Of a stretch of DNA of 64,000 nt, positions 18,083 through 30,924 are shown one piece after another. The notes below the pieces were generated by a model, which saw nothing but the letters and a program-made list of their open reading frames with translations, made no database searches and was not told where the DNA came from. The translations under genes were made by a program, and so were the position numbers. The stretch covers positions 124,001 to 188,000 of the forward strand of contig PALM01000020.1 in the NCBI GenBank assembly GCA_002706365.1, written 5' to 3'. How positions within the stretch are numbered: position 1 is the stretch's first letter; each line of letters begins with the position of its first letter. The DNA comes from Flavobacteriales bacterium. GTDB taxonomy: Bacteria; Bacteroidota; Bacteroidia; Flavobacteriales_E; Vicingaceae.

Positions 18083-19090
18083 TTATAATTTAATTAAACA
18101 TCTACCTTTGCTTTTCCCCGCTAACATTAGACTTATATGGGATTGTAGCTCATCCAAACTAATCACATTCTTTATTGAATTCAGCTCAGAAATTTTCCAA
18201 TCTCCTGACAAAAGCTCCCAAATTTTAAGACGTATATCTCTTGGAGTTTCTGCCGTTTCTATGCCCAGAAGATTAACGCCATTTAGAATAAAAGGGTATA
18301 CGGTAGTATGTAGCTCCGGTGATTGAACCAATCCACATACAGCTATATTCCCATTTCGGTCACAAGCTTTTATACAAGTGGCTAGTGTATTATCGCCAAC
18401 TGTATCAATAGCACCAGCCCATTTGTATCTCAATAAAGGTCTTCCGCTTTGATCATTTACTTCTTCTCTGTCAATGATCTCATCTGCACCTAGTCTTCTC
18501 AGAAAATCGTGTGCAGAAGCTTTTCCTGAGGAAGCAATCACTTTGTATCCATTCTGGTGCAATAGCTTTACAGCCATGCTTCCAACGCCTCCTGTTGCCC
18601 CTGTGACCAAAACAGGTCCCATTTCTGGTTTTTGACCATTGATCTCCATTTTATAGATAGATAGTGCTGCCGTGAATGCTCCTGTACCTAGAATCATACT
18701 CTCTTCAAGGCTCATTCCTTGAGGCAGATGCACCGGCCAGTCCGCGGGCACTCTAATGTATTCCTGAAAGCCCCCAGAAGTATTCATTCCAAAATCATAG
18801 GAGGTGACAATGACTTCATCTCCTTCACTAAATTGATCAGAAGCTGACTCTACAACTATACCACAAGCATCAACCCCAGGAGTATGGGGGTAATTCTTAG
18901 AAATTCCCTTATGACCTGAAGCTGAAAGTGCATCCTTATAATTAAGCGCTGCATACTTAACCCGTATAAGTACTTCGTGGTCTGGCAATTCACTGATCTT
19001 CTTTTTCTCTAAAGCCTGACTAAAACTGCCGTCGGCATTCTCTCTTGCCACAAAGGCCCTGTATTCTGTATTTGGATCGATCTTACTCAT
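18083..19090 (-). CDS. YhdH/YhfP family NADPH-dependent quinone oxidoreductase
   Basis: A 335-residue zinc-free MDR protein of the YhdH/YhfP type, which includes acrylyl-CoA reductase (AcuI). Landmarks are YAALNYKDALSASG, the family strand 'PGVDACGIVVES', and the nucleotide-binding VTGATGGVGSMAVKLL. The family pattern 'GAIDTVGDNTLA' follows. It probably reduces an enone or acryloyl-type substrate with NADPH. Its start overlaps the end of the large membrane protein gene upstream by 8 nt, so the two are co-transcribed, though no functional link is evident. Confidence 0.88.
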   Translation of the reverse strand: MSKIDPNTEYRAFVARENADGSFSQALEKKKISELPDHEVLIRVKYAALNYKDALSASGHKGISKNYPHTPGVDACGIVVESASDQFSEGDEVIVTSYDFGMNTSGGFQEYIRVPADWPVHLPQGMSLEESMILGTGAFTAALSIYKMEINGQKPEMGPVLVTGATGGVGSMAVKLLHQNGYKVIASSGKASAHDFLRRLGADEIIDREEVNDQSGRPLLRYKWAGAIDTVGDNTLATCIKACDRNGNIAVCGLVQSPELHTTVYPFILNGVNLLGIETAETPRDIRLKIWELLSGDWKISELNSIKNVISLDELQSHISLMLAGKSKGRCLIKL

Positions 19091-21062
19091 AGATTAGGAT
19101 TTCATAATTGTCGATATAGGCTACACTTCCATCGGGATTCCAGAAGTATATCTTTAGTGGCCCCTCATTGTTCAAGTATTTTGCCGGTATCCTTCTGTGG
19201 AATTGATGTGTATGCCAATAGTTTTGCTCTTCAATTTCATTCTCCATGTAGAAGGCATAATGATAATTGGCAGATGAGATCACCAATTGCAGTCCTTTTG
19301 ATGAATCAAGAGGGTGGAAGTCGAACTTCAAAGAGATCTTTGCATCCATTTTATGCACAGTGCTATCAGTATACTCAGCTGTAAGCGCAAATTCCGATTG
19401 ATCGGATAACTTCAGGCTGTTTCCTTTCATATCATCGATCATACTTCGCTGTGCACCCTCATTGATAACTAAATCTTTAGTTTTCAGATTGTCCTCGAAA
19501 TCCAGTCGAGAATGAGCATAAAGCACTTTAAAGAACTGATCTATAGTGCTTGAAGTATTCTTTCGATAGATCGATATCTCTCCATTTCCATTCAAATACT
19601 GCAATTGCTTAGCCAAGTCCGGATAGTCAAAGTAAGAGTCACTCACTTTAAAGGAATCGATCAAGAATGCATAGTCGAAAGGCTTAGCTAAAAGCTCTTT
19701 AGCTTGATTCTCACCTGAACTCAGACTGGTATATCCTTTTTGTTGCCAAGAGATAAAAGGCAAGTTTGTTGAACTTATATCGAATACAGCCAGAGTATCT
19801 TCTTTCTTAACTCCCCAACTCTCCAAATCATTAGCTGATCTTTCAAAGACTTGATAATGATAATTCACTCTACCTTCCTCTGAACTTCCATATCGATAAT
19901 CTTGATTGCTTTTGGCGTAGGAGAACATGCTAAGCCCTGTTATAAATAGAAAGGCCGCACTAGCCGAATACCATTTCTCACTGACTGCCTTGCCTCTTAA
20001 TCCATAGATGGCAACAAAACATAGAATAGGAAGTAAGCTGTCGATATAATAGTAATCGTGATCTATGAATTGCAAGCTCATCAGTATGAAGTAGCAGAGC
20101 ATTCCTATTAGAGAGATCAATGTAAATACTTTGAGGAATCGATCTCTGTCAGATGATTGTACACCTTTCTTTTGCTTGAAGTAGAGCGCAATCAAAGCAA
20201 TAACTATAAGCCAATGAAAAGGACTGAGCAATTGTCCGCTCCATCTTTCCATTGAAGCTTGAATAGTCTGCCAAAGATCACTGCTGCTTTCAGCAGTCCG
20301 AAAGCTTGAAAGGAACATGCTTCCGTATTCATCTGCTAACTGACGGTTGTAAAAGAAATATGCTATTACCATTAATAGACCGATAAGAGGGGGGAATATT
20401 TTCTTCCAATCTATCCTTCTTCCTTTAATAATGGGGAATGTCAAGGTCCCAATAAGCGCTATTAGAAATACTGTAAATGGTATTCTGGCCAAAGCGGCTA
20501 TCGTAAAGAATGTTATTCCTACATAATATGCTTTCACATTCCCAAGGTTGAAGGATTTGATCATGAAATACATTCCAATAAAGAAGGATGCTAAGGATGG
20601 AATTGAGGGTAAGAATCCATTCTGATAATAGACCAGAAAAGGCAATGTGCCGACGAATAAGGTGATGCTAATTGATATTACTGAGTCTATGTTCAATAGT
20701 CGACAAGCTCTAAAGAAGAAGAAAAGTCCCAGAAGGAAGAAGCAGAGATTGTATAGTCTGAATGTAAATGAGATCTCCATTCCACTAACAAAAGAGATAA
20801 GGGCTATCAAATAATCGTGAATAGGGAAGTCTACTTGGGTGATCCCATCCTTTGTAAGCAGATTATAAGTGGCGGGATGAAAAAAATCAAAGCCATTATC
20901 TTGGAAATTCATAGCAATAGCCAATCTATCTGATTGGGTCCATGAATGCACATGAGCAGGAGCAAGGCTCATACTATCGTGAAAGAGGTAAATCGCCCCG
21001 AGCAGTAAAATGCCGATCATCAAAAGATTCTGGGGTAGATTTTTATTAAATGAATGCTGCAT
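19083..21062 (-). CDS. Multi-pass membrane protein, GT39/GT-C glycosyltransferase-like
   Basis: A 659-residue protein with about ten to eleven transmembrane helices in its first 400 residues, then a ~250-residue soluble C-terminal part. The first outside loop contains 'HVHSWTQSDRLAIAMNFQDN', placed like the catalytic loop of GT-C dolichyl- or polyprenyl-phosphate-dependent glycosyltransferases (GT39/ArnT-like). The C-terminal part is beta-rich. I infer transfer of a sugar from a lipid carrier, with the acceptor unknown. It could instead be a related polymer-processing membrane protein. It is divergent from typA. Confidence 0.6.
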   Translation of the reverse strand: MQHSFNKNLPQNLLMIGILLLGAIYLFHDSMSLAPAHVHSWTQSDRLAIAMNFQDNGFDFFHPATYNLLTKDGITQVDFPIHDYLIALISFVSGMEISFTFRLYNLCFFLLGLFFFFRACRLLNIDSVISISITLFVGTLPFLVYYQNGFLPSIPSLASFFIGMYFMIKSFNLGNVKAYYVGITFFTIAALARIPFTVFLIALIGTLTFPIIKGRRIDWKKIFPPLIGLLMVIAYFFYNRQLADEYGSMFLSSFRTAESSSDLWQTIQASMERWSGQLLSPFHWLIVIALIALYFKQKKGVQSSDRDRFLKVFTLISLIGMLCYFILMSLQFIDHDYYYIDSLLPILCFVAIYGLRGKAVSEKWYSASAAFLFITGLSMFSYAKSNQDYRYGSSEEGRVNYHYQVFERSANDLESWGVKKEDTLAVFDISSTNLPFISWQQKGYTSLSSGENQAKELLAKPFDYAFLIDSFKVSDSYFDYPDLAKQLQYLNGNGEISIYRKNTSSTIDQFFKVLYAHSRLDFEDNLKTKDLVINEGAQRSMIDDMKGNSLKLSDQSEFALTAEYTDSTVHKMDAKISLKFDFHPLDSSKGLQLVISSANYHYAFYMENEIEEQNYWHTHQFHRRIPAKYLNNEGPLKIYFWNPDGSVAYIDNYEILIYE

Positions 21063-21161
21063 TAAGACTGCCTAAGCTATTGAAATGATTTCTGGAAACA
21101 AACTTATTAAAACTTAAAAGCCATTTAAACTACAATAACATATTAAGCTGAAGATTAAACG

Positions 21162-21169
21162 TACTTTTG
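21162..21169 (+). promoter_or_regulatory. Bacteroidota -7 element TACTTTTG upstream of typA
   Basis: Exact TAnnTTTG match 18 nt before the ATG at 21188, the same spacing as at glmM. It rules out an in-frame TTG start at 21167. Confidence 0.6.
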
Positions 21170-21187
21170 CCGCCCAATTTAGCATCT

Positions 21188-22984
21188 ATGAAGATTAGAA
21201 ATATTGCCATTATAGCTCACGTAGACCACGGAAAGACTACACTGGTTGACAAAATGTTAGTCGCCGCAGAATTATTCGGCGATCATGAAACTCCCGGTGA
21301 GCTTATCATGGACAATAACGATCTTGAACGTGAAAGAGGGATTACTATCCTTTCTAAGAACGTTTCTGTGAATTATAAAGACACCAAGATCAACATTATT
21401 GATACTCCTGGTCACGCCGATTTTGGTGGTGAAGTAGAGCGAGTATTGAATATGACAGATGGCGTTTTGCTATTGGTAGATGCTTTTGAGGGTCCTATGC
21501 CTCAAACGCGTTTCGTACTTCAAAAAGCGATTGAATTGGGCTTGAAACCTATTGTTGTGATCAATAAGGTAGATAAGGAGAATTGTACTCCTGATATAGC
21601 CCAAGAAAAGGTATTCGACCTTATGTTCAATCTAGGTGCAACAGAAGAGCAGCTTGATTTTCCAACTATCTACGGTTCTGCGAAGCAAGGATGGATGAGT
21701 GACGACTATCAGAAACCTACAGAGGATATCTCGGCTCTTTTTGAAGCGATCATTGAGCATATTCCGGCTCCTAAGAAGAATGAGGGAACTCCTCAAATGA
21801 TGATCACTTCTCTTGATTACTCATCTTATATTGGAAGAATTGCAGTTGGTAGACTACACAGAGGAGAATTACAGACCAAGCAAGATGTAAGTCTAGTAAA
21901 AGCAGATGGAAGCAAGAGCAAGCAGAGGATCAAAGAACTATACCTATTCGAAGGATTGGGTAAAGTGAAAGTAGATAAGGTTGAAAATGGCGATATCTGT
22001 GCTGTTGTGGGGATGGAAAACTTCGAAATTGGTGATACCATAGCCGATGTAGAGAATCCTGAAGCACTTCCTAGCATTCAGATCGATGAGCCTACCATGA
22101 GTATGCTCTTTACGATTAACGACTCTCCATTCTTCGGTAAAGAAGGAAAATATGTGACTTCTCGTCACATTAAAGATCGTTTGGATCAAGAACTAGAGAA
22201 GAACCTCGCATTGAAAGTAATGCCGGGCAATGGACCTGATTCATTCAAGGTATTTGGAAGGGGGGTACTTCACCTTTCTGTATTGATTGAAAGTATGCGA
22301 AGAGAAGGCTATGAGCTTCAAATCGGTCAGCCTCAGGTAATCATCAAGGAAATTGATGGTGTTAAGCACGAGCCTGTTGAAGAACTTACCATTGATCTAC
22401 CAGATAATGTAAGCGGAAAGGCTATAGAATTGGTAAACCAGAGAAAAGGGGAGATGCTGAGCATGGAACCAAGAGGTGAGCGTGTGAATCTTGAGTTTAC
22501 CATTCCTTCTAGAGGAATCATCGGATTGAGAAACCAAATCCTTACAGCCACTGCTGGAGAGGCCATTATGTCGCATCGATTTAAAGAATATCAGCCTTAC
22601 AAAGGTGAAATGCCAGGCCGTCAGAATGGCTCATTGATCTCTTTAGAGAATGGCAAAGCCATTCCTTACTCATTGAACAACCTTCAAGATCGTGGGAAAT
22701 TCTTTGTAGATCCTAACCAAGAGGTATATGCCGGACAAGTAATTGGTGAGAATACCAGAGCGGGTGATCTTGTGGTGAATGTGACCAAGACTAAGAAATT
22801 GACCAATATGCGTTCAGCTGGTGCTGATGACAAATTGAGATTGGCTCCTGCGATCAAGTTCTCATTGGAAGAAGCATTGGAATATATTCAGGCTGATGAA
22901 TATGTGGAAGTTACGCCGGAATCTATTCGATTGAGAAAGGTTATGCTTTCAGAGCACGATAGAAAAAGGGCGGCCAAGGTCTAA
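21188..22984 (+). CDS. typA: Ribosome-associated GTPase TypA/BipA
   Basis: A translational GTPase acting in 50S assembly and stress adaptation. The 598-residue protein begins MKIRNIAIIAHVDHGKTTLVDKM with the P-loop. Next come the switch region RGITILSKN and DTPGHADFGGEVERVL, then NKVD (G4). The C-terminal part contains the BipA-specific 'GQRNGSLISLENGKAIPYSL'-like region (here RQNGSLISLENGKAIPYSL). Length is normal for the family. It is monocistronic or followed by the GDPD gene 36 nt later. Confidence 0.95.
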   Translation: MKIRNIAIIAHVDHGKTTLVDKMLVAAELFGDHETPGELIMDNNDLERERGITILSKNVSVNYKDTKINIIDTPGHADFGGEVERVLNMTDGVLLLVDAFEGPMPQTRFVLQKAIELGLKPIVVINKVDKENCTPDIAQEKVFDLMFNLGATEEQLDFPTIYGSAKQGWMSDDYQKPTEDISALFEAIIEHIPAPKKNEGTPQMMITSLDYSSYIGRIAVGRLHRGELQTKQDVSLVKADGSKSKQRIKELYLFEGLGKVKVDKVENGDICAVVGMENFEIGDTIADVENPEALPSIQIDEPTMSMLFTINDSPFFGKEGKYVTSRHIKDRLDQELEKNLALKVMPGNGPDSFKVFGRGVLHLSVLIESMRREGYELQIGQPQVIIKEIDGVKHEPVEELTIDLPDNVSGKAIELVNQRKGEMLSMEPRGERVNLEFTIPSRGIIGLRNQILTATAGEAIMSHRFKEYQPYKGEMPGRQNGSLISLENGKAIPYSLNNLQDRGKFFVDPNQEVYAGQVIGENTRAGDLVVNVTKTKKLTNMRSAGADDKLRLAPAIKFSLEEALEYIQADEYVEVTPESIRLRKVMLSEHDRKRAAKV

Positions 22985-23020
22985 TATAATTGGGCAAAGA
23001 GCTAAATTAGCAAGCCTGTT

Positions 23021-26074
<3,054 letters not shown>

Positions 26075-26092
26075 ATGGTCAATTCAGCTAGC

Positions 26093-29053
26093 CTATCTAA
26101 TTATGGTAATACTTCCTTTTTCAGTCCTTTCTGTCAATAACTCATCTTTAAGGCTGATCACATAGAAATAAGTGCCCTCGCTAAGATTCTTTTCATAATA
26201 CTTACCATTCCAGCTAATGTTTGGATGGTTGGATCTGAAGACCAGCTTTCCAAAGCGATTGTAAATGCTCAATTCAAAGGAACTGTAGTTGCAATTCACA
26301 TCCAATACGAGCTCATCATTTATTCCATCACCATTAGGGGTGAAAACGGAAGGTACTTCGGAAATACATTCACAGTCGATAAGCCCAATAGAAACGCTAT
26401 CTGCAAACTCACAATGATCTATGGTTGAGATCACTTTGTATTTGCCACTATCACTTACTACATATGTATCTCCACTTGAACCGTCTTGCCAAAGATGACT
26501 TCCATCTGAAGGTACTACACGAAGTTCAGTGGAGCTATTCGTGCAAATGGTATCGCTTGAATATTGCAATCTACTCTTGACAATTCCACCAACCACAATG
26601 GTATCTCTACCCACACATACCGAATTTCTTACGGTTACATAGTAGGTGGAGTCTTTTAAACCACTGGCGATAAAAGTAGGAGTGGTGCTTCCATCATGCC
26701 ATAGATAGGTACTTAAATTCGAATGCGATGCATCTAAGACTAGTTGTACGCCTTCACAAAGGTTGGTGTCTTTACCAAGTCTTGGTCTAGGGGCAACGAT
26801 ATTCAGATAATCAACTACTACGCTATCCCTAAATACGCAATTGGCAGTGGTGACTTGTAACCAGTATAAACCATCCTGTCTTACTATAAACTCATTTGTA
26901 GTGCTTCCATCATGCCAGAGATAGGAGACTCCAGCAAGGTTTGGATATGTCAAGATCAGACTGTCGTTTAGACATAGAGTGGTGTCTGGACCGAGATTAA
27001 CATTTGGGAAAGCAAAGAAGAACACATTAATGGTATCTGAATAAGTACAATTACCATTGGTAACGAATAAGATATATTCTCCCGGATTCTTAATGGATCT
27101 TTGCGGAGAACTTATATTATCAGACCATAGGTAGCTATTTCCCCAACTTACAGTTCCGTCAAGTACTAAGGAGTCGCCCTGACAGATCGTAGTATCATTG
27201 CCTAATTCAAGTTCACTAGGATCAAATAGGTTATAATCTACTTGAATACTATCTCGCTCTGAACAATTACCCTCATTTACTTGCACCCAATATAGTCCGG
27301 CTTGCACCACATTGAAAGTTGAATTTGTAGATGCGTCTTGCCATAAGTAGCTGTAATTATTAGCGATAGGAGCGCTGAGCTGAAGTTGTTCGTTAGGACA
27401 TAGAGTTGTGTCGTCACCTAAACTAAAAGGAAGCAAATTCGAATAAGAAACATCTATAGTATCCCTTATCTCGCAAATCCCATCAGTAATAGTCACGCTG
27501 TAGCTACCAGCCTGATTAATTAAGTATTGTGGATTGGTAGATAGATCTTGCCAGAGGTAGCTAACAGCTCCAGTTGTAGTGACATCCAGCGGCAAAGTCT
27601 CACCTCCACAAAGTATTGTATCTCTTGATGCGATAGCATTCCGCACACTAAAAGCAGTAAAATCTACACGTATTGAATCCCTTTCCACGCAATTTCCCAA
27701 GCTTACATCTACCCAATAGATTCCAGGTGTTTTCGCATAGATGCTAATTGCTGTGCTATTGTTCGACCATAGATAGCTGTATGTGCCATTGAAGGGTGGT
27801 GAAAGCTTAATGCTATCTCCAGAGCAAAGTGTAGTGTCTGGGCCAAGATCAAAAGGAGCAAGGCTGCCAAATCCAATCTGGATGGTATCTCTGAACTCAC
27901 ATGTGTTTTTAGTAACGGTAACACTATAAGTCCCCGGACTATTCACAGAAAGCTGAGATGCAGTGCTATTGTCGGACCATAGGTAGCTAGAGGCTCCTGG
28001 ACTAGTGGCATCAAGTAAATAAGATTGACCAAAGCAAAGTGTGGTGTCATTTCCAAGATCAAGACCTATATCAGAAATAATCTCAACCAAAATACTGTCG
28101 TTCTGCACACAAAATCGAGAAGTAGTAGTAAGACTGTACCAGCCTGAATCTGCTGCTATGATATTCGGAAAGGTAGAATTATCTTGCCATAGATATGAAG
28201 TGTTTGAGGTCTGGATATTTGATAGTATCTGAATACTGTCGTTACCGCAGAGCAAGGTATCATTACCTAGGTTGAGTGTGTTCTCATAAGCCACATATAT
28301 ACTGTCAATTCCTCGACAACCACTAGGTCCTGTGGCAAGCACATAATACAAACCTTCGGATCTAACCATGAAGGTTGAGTCGGTGCTATTGTCTTGCCAG
28401 ATGTATGATCCACCGGGTGCGCTTGCAATAAGTAGCAAGGAATCTCCAGGACATAATGTGGTATCATTCCCGAGATTTATATCAACTCTATTTATAGATT
28501 CATTGTGGATGTTATCTACCACCATACACACATTGGTTAGGCCAGAGAGGGAGTCGTGTATATCAAATACCACATGGGTATATGTTTTTGGGGATGTGAA
28601 ATTGACAGTGTATGTTCTGTAGGCAGTATGTCCGATACGAGGAGAAAACCAAGCAAGATAATCGCGATCACAAGTCGAATTGCCCAGCCAAACTCTAAAT
28701 GTTCCAGGATTGCAGGTGCCCAAATAAGCTGGAAGATACTTTAGGTCAATATCGAACTGATAACAAGAAAGGGTGTCAATTGCCATTGGGATCGCTTGGC
28801 CAATCTTTTCTTCAATACCGGGAATGTTGTTTACAAGCCCTATACAGCTCATCCCATCCGTAGGATTCACTCCATTCAAGGTAAAGGGAATTGGTCCAGT
28901 ATCAGGAGTTCCTCCGCATGTTGTCCATGGACTAGGGGTGATATTAACACCAGTTGGTCCTTCAAAGGAGGGATTGTTGAATATTATCTGTGCATTCAAT
29001 GAAAATGAAAGCAAGAAGACAACAAAAAAACTAAGAGTGTAGCAGGGTCTCAA
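26093..29053 (-). CDS. Large secreted repeat protein with gliding-motility-type C-terminal domain (CHU_C)
   Basis: A 986-residue secreted protein. It begins with a signal peptide (ending SLNAQ) and a ~190-residue N-terminal domain with few Cys ('SFEGPTGVNITPSPW'). Ten tandem units of about 70 residues follow, each opening LGNDTTLC or a variant, then 'SYLWQDNST', and closing with a second Cys ('GNCVERDSI'); each pair of Cys probably forms a disulfide within an Ig-like or PKD-like unit. The C-terminus is the type B sorting domain (VFTPNGDGINDELVL ... SIYNRFGKLVF ... GTYFYVISL). It should be exported by T9SS and act as an adhesin or sheath component. Units differ enough that recent expansion is not apparent. 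Confidence 0.9.
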   Translation of the reverse strand: MRPCYTLSFFVVFLLSFSLNAQIIFNNPSFEGPTGVNITPSPWTTCGGTPDTGPIPFTLNGVNPTDGMSCIGLVNNIPGIEEKIGQAIPMAIDTLSCYQFDIDLKYLPAYLGTCNPGTFRVWLGNSTCDRDYLAWFSPRIGHTAYRTYTVNFTSPKTYTHVVFDIHDSLSGLTNVCMVVDNIHNESINRVDINLGNDTTLCPGDSLLLIASAPGGSYIWQDNSTDSTFMVRSEGLYYVLATGPSGCRGIDSIYVAYENTLNLGNDTLLCGNDSIQILSNIQTSNTSYLWQDNSTFPNIIAADSGWYSLTTTSRFCVQNDSILVEIISDIGLDLGNDTTLCFGQSYLLDATSPGASSYLWSDNSTASQLSVNSPGTYSVTVTKNTCEFRDTIQIGFGSLAPFDLGPDTTLCSGDSIKLSPPFNGTYSYLWSNNSTAISIYAKTPGIYWVDVSLGNCVERDSIRVDFTAFSVRNAIASRDTILCGGETLPLDVTTTGAVSYLWQDLSTNPQYLINQAGSYSVTITDGICEIRDTIDVSYSNLLPFSLGDDTTLCPNEQLQLSAPIANNYSYLWQDASTNSTFNVVQAGLYWVQVNEGNCSERDSIQVDYNLFDPSELELGNDTTICQGDSLVLDGTVSWGNSYLWSDNISSPQRSIKNPGEYILFVTNGNCTYSDTINVFFFAFPNVNLGPDTTLCLNDSLILTYPNLAGVSYLWHDGSTTNEFIVRQDGLYWLQVTTANCVFRDSVVVDYLNIVAPRPRLGKDTNLCEGVQLVLDASHSNLSTYLWHDGSTTPTFIASGLKDSTYYVTVRNSVCVGRDTIVVGGIVKSRLQYSSDTICTNSSTELRVVPSDGSHLWQDGSSGDTYVVSDSGKYKVISTIDHCEFADSVSIGLIDCECISEVPSVFTPNGDGINDELVLDVNCNYSSFELSIYNRFGKLVFRSNHPNISWNGKYYEKNLSEGTYFYVISLKDELLTERTEKGSITIIR

Positions 29054-29224
29054 AGTATTCTTTTATTAGATAGCAAAGTCTTTTGACTCCTTAAACAGTT
29101 AATAATGAGGCAATATAAACTTTAATGATTGTCTCTTTTATATGTAAAACGCAAATTAATTAACAGTCGTTGCTTCATTAGTTTAGCTTTTTTGAAATTT
29201 TTCTGATTTAAGAGGATCAAGCAT

Positions 29225-29232
29225 TACCTTTG
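29225..29232 (+). promoter_or_regulatory. Bacteroidota -7 element TACCTTTG upstream of the thioesterase gene
   Basis: Exact TAnnTTTG match 15 nt before the ATG at 29248. It overlaps an in-frame TTG at 29230 that would otherwise be a start. Confidence 0.55.
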
Positions 29233-29247
29233 AATCAAATCAATAAA

Positions 29248-29643
29248 ATGAACTTTTACACTAGAAAATGGGTAAAACCTGAGGATTTGAATCCGAATAA
29301 CAATCTCTTCGGAGGTAGACTTCTACAGTGGATCGATGAGGAAGCTGCATTGTATACCATGATCCAATTGGAGAATAAGAAGATTGCCACTAAGTTTATG
29401 TCGGAAATCAACTTTATCAGTTCTGCTAAACAAGGAGATATAGTTGAGTTGGGAATTCAAGTCGAAAAGTTCGGTCGCACTTCAATCACTTTATCATGTG
29501 TGGCTAGAAATAAGATGACGAGAAAGAATATATTGACCATAGATAATATCACAATGGTGAATTTGGGTGAGGACGGAAAACCAACTCCGCATGGTAAAAC
29601 CAAAGTGGAGTATGTGAAAGATAGAGTGGAGAAGTCTAGTTAA
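29248..29643 (+). CDS. Acyl-CoA thioesterase (hotdog fold, YciA/BFIT-like)
   Basis: A 131-residue hotdog protein that hydrolyses acyl-CoA thioesters. The pattern 'NPNNNLFGGRLLQWIDEEAA' is the family signature, with the conserved Asn-Gly-Gly and the catalytic Asp. It continues KFMSEINFISSAKQGDIVELGIQVEKFGRTS. The start at 29248 is used because the -7 promoter element overlaps the longer frame. Single-copy, with a repeat-containing gap downstream. Chain-length preference cannot be read from the sequence. Confidence 0.87.
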   Translation: MNFYTRKWVKPEDLNPNNNLFGGRLLQWIDEEAALYTMIQLENKKIATKFMSEINFISSAKQGDIVELGIQVEKFGRTSITLSCVARNKMTRKNILTIDNITMVNLGEDGKPTPHGKTKVEYVKDRVEKSS

Positions 29644-29668
29644 TTAATTAGAAAGAGTTTAGATGTTA

Positions 29669-29687
29669 CACTTCGGCAGGCTCAGTG
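29669..29687 (-). repeat. GAGC-core hairpin repeat, copy 1
   Basis: On the minus strand a CACT/AGTG stem encloses the core GAGCCTGCCGA. It belongs to a family with copies at 41716, 58567, 63144 and 63211, which keep the core and change both sides of the stem. Confidence 0.7.
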
Positions 29688-29768
29688 CAGCGGATTTTAG
29701 AGGTTAGACTGATTTGGGCAAAGTCTAAAATCTAAACTCTAATCTCTAAAATCTTAAATATTGAAAAA

Positions 29769-30533
29769 ATGAAAAAGACATTAATAATAATTACGCTACT
29801 TGCATTCAGCACCCAGCTGCTCGCCTGGGGTCAGATAGGGCATAGGACAATTGGGTTGATCGCTACCAATCATTTGAGTAATAAGACGAAGAAAGCGCTG
29901 CATGAGATCATGGGACATGAAAGTCTGATGCAAGCTTCCACCTGGATGGATGAGATTAGAAGTGATTCCACTTGGGACTATACCCATCCTTGGCATTATG
30001 TGACCATTCCAGATGGACAAAGCTATGCGACTAGTGAAAAAAGCGACAAAGGAGATGTGGTTGAAGCCATTGAAAGAATGAAGGCCATCATTAAGGACGA
30101 GAATAGCAGTCGTGATGAAAAAAGAAATGCGGTGAGAATGCTCGTTCACCTAATTGGAGATATTCATCAGCCACTACATGTGGGAAATGGAGAAGATAGA
30201 GGTGGAAATAGCGTAAAGATCAAGTGGTTCTATGAGAAGTCTAACCTTCATAGAATCTGGGATAGCGGAATGATCGATTCCAAGCAATTGAGCTATACTG
30301 AATTGGCACAATTCGTTGATCACCCCAATGAAACGCCTATCCCAAATCTCCATAGCACAGATGTGAACATATGGATCAAGGAAGCAATGGATCTAAGACC
30401 TCAAGTGTACGACCTTACCAATGAGGAGAATCTTTCTTATGAATACATGTATAAGAATTGGGACACAGTGATGGCTCAATTGGAGAAGGCGGGAATAAGA
30501 CTGGCTGAAACCTTGAATGAGATATTTGGGTAG
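29769..30533 (+). CDS. Secreted S1/P1-type nuclease
   Basis: A 254-residue exported zinc nuclease of the S1/P1 family, which cuts single-stranded nucleic acid or removes 3' phosphates. After the signal peptide (ending QLLA) the mature N-terminal Trp begins WGQIGHRTIG, where Trp and His are metal ligands. Further ligands come in ASTWMDEIRSD, the HLIGDIHQPLHVG motif, and NLHRIWDSGM. Family length is normal. Flanking gaps contain AT-rich repeat runs of the 'TCTAAAATCTAAAC' type. Probably a scavenging nuclease of the periplasm or exterior. Confidence 0.92.
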   Translation: MKKTLIIITLLAFSTQLLAWGQIGHRTIGLIATNHLSNKTKKALHEIMGHESLMQASTWMDEIRSDSTWDYTHPWHYVTIPDGQSYATSEKSDKGDVVEAIERMKAIIKDENSSRDEKRNAVRMLVHLIGDIHQPLHVGNGEDRGGNSVKIKWFYEKSNLHRIWDSGMIDSKQLSYTELAQFVDHPNETPIPNLHSTDVNIWIKEAMDLRPQVYDLTNEENLSYEYMYKNWDTVMAQLEKAGIRLAETLNEIFG

Positions 30534-30615
30534 TTGAGAGTTTAGATATAAGAGTTTAGACTGTTTCGTCTAACATCTAAAGTCTAGAATCTAAAAGCAA
30601 TATTTAAGAATCAAA

Positions 30616-30924
30616 ATGAATCAAAACAACAACCTCGGTCAGCTCAAACAATTTAGATGGATCAGCATAGTGGAAGCTGTTTCTTTTCTCTTGCTATTGG
30701 GAATTGCTATGCCCCTCAAATATCTATATGATACACCAGAAGCCGTGAAATATGCCGGCTGGGCTCACGGACTACTATTTATCGCATATGTCTTTCAATT
30801 GTTCTATTTGACCATTCAAATGAAATGGAAGTTTCAGCGTCTTTTCCTCTATTTCATAGCTGCTTTATTGCCTTTTGCGCCTTTCGCAGTTGAGAAACAG
30901 CTGAGAAAGGAATATCAGTTTTAG
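30616..30924 (+). CDS. DUF3817 domain membrane protein
   Basis: A 102-residue protein with three predicted transmembrane helices (about 16-35, 48-70 and 78-94). The conserved pattern 'LKQFRWISIVEAVSFLLLLG', then 'PLKY' and 'GWAHGLLFIAYV', is that of DUF3817. The function of this family is unknown. It is convergent with the Nudix gene with a 4-nt overlap. Confidence 0.85.
   Translation: MNQNNNLGQLKQFRWISIVEAVSFLLLLGIAMPLKYLYDTPEAVKYAGWAHGLLFIAYVFQLFYLTIQMKWKFQRLFLYFIAALLPFAPFAVEKQLRKEYQF

Noticed and set aside
21167-21187. TTG start for TypA
   Set aside because: It lies within the -7 element; TypA normally starts MKIRNIAIIAHVD.
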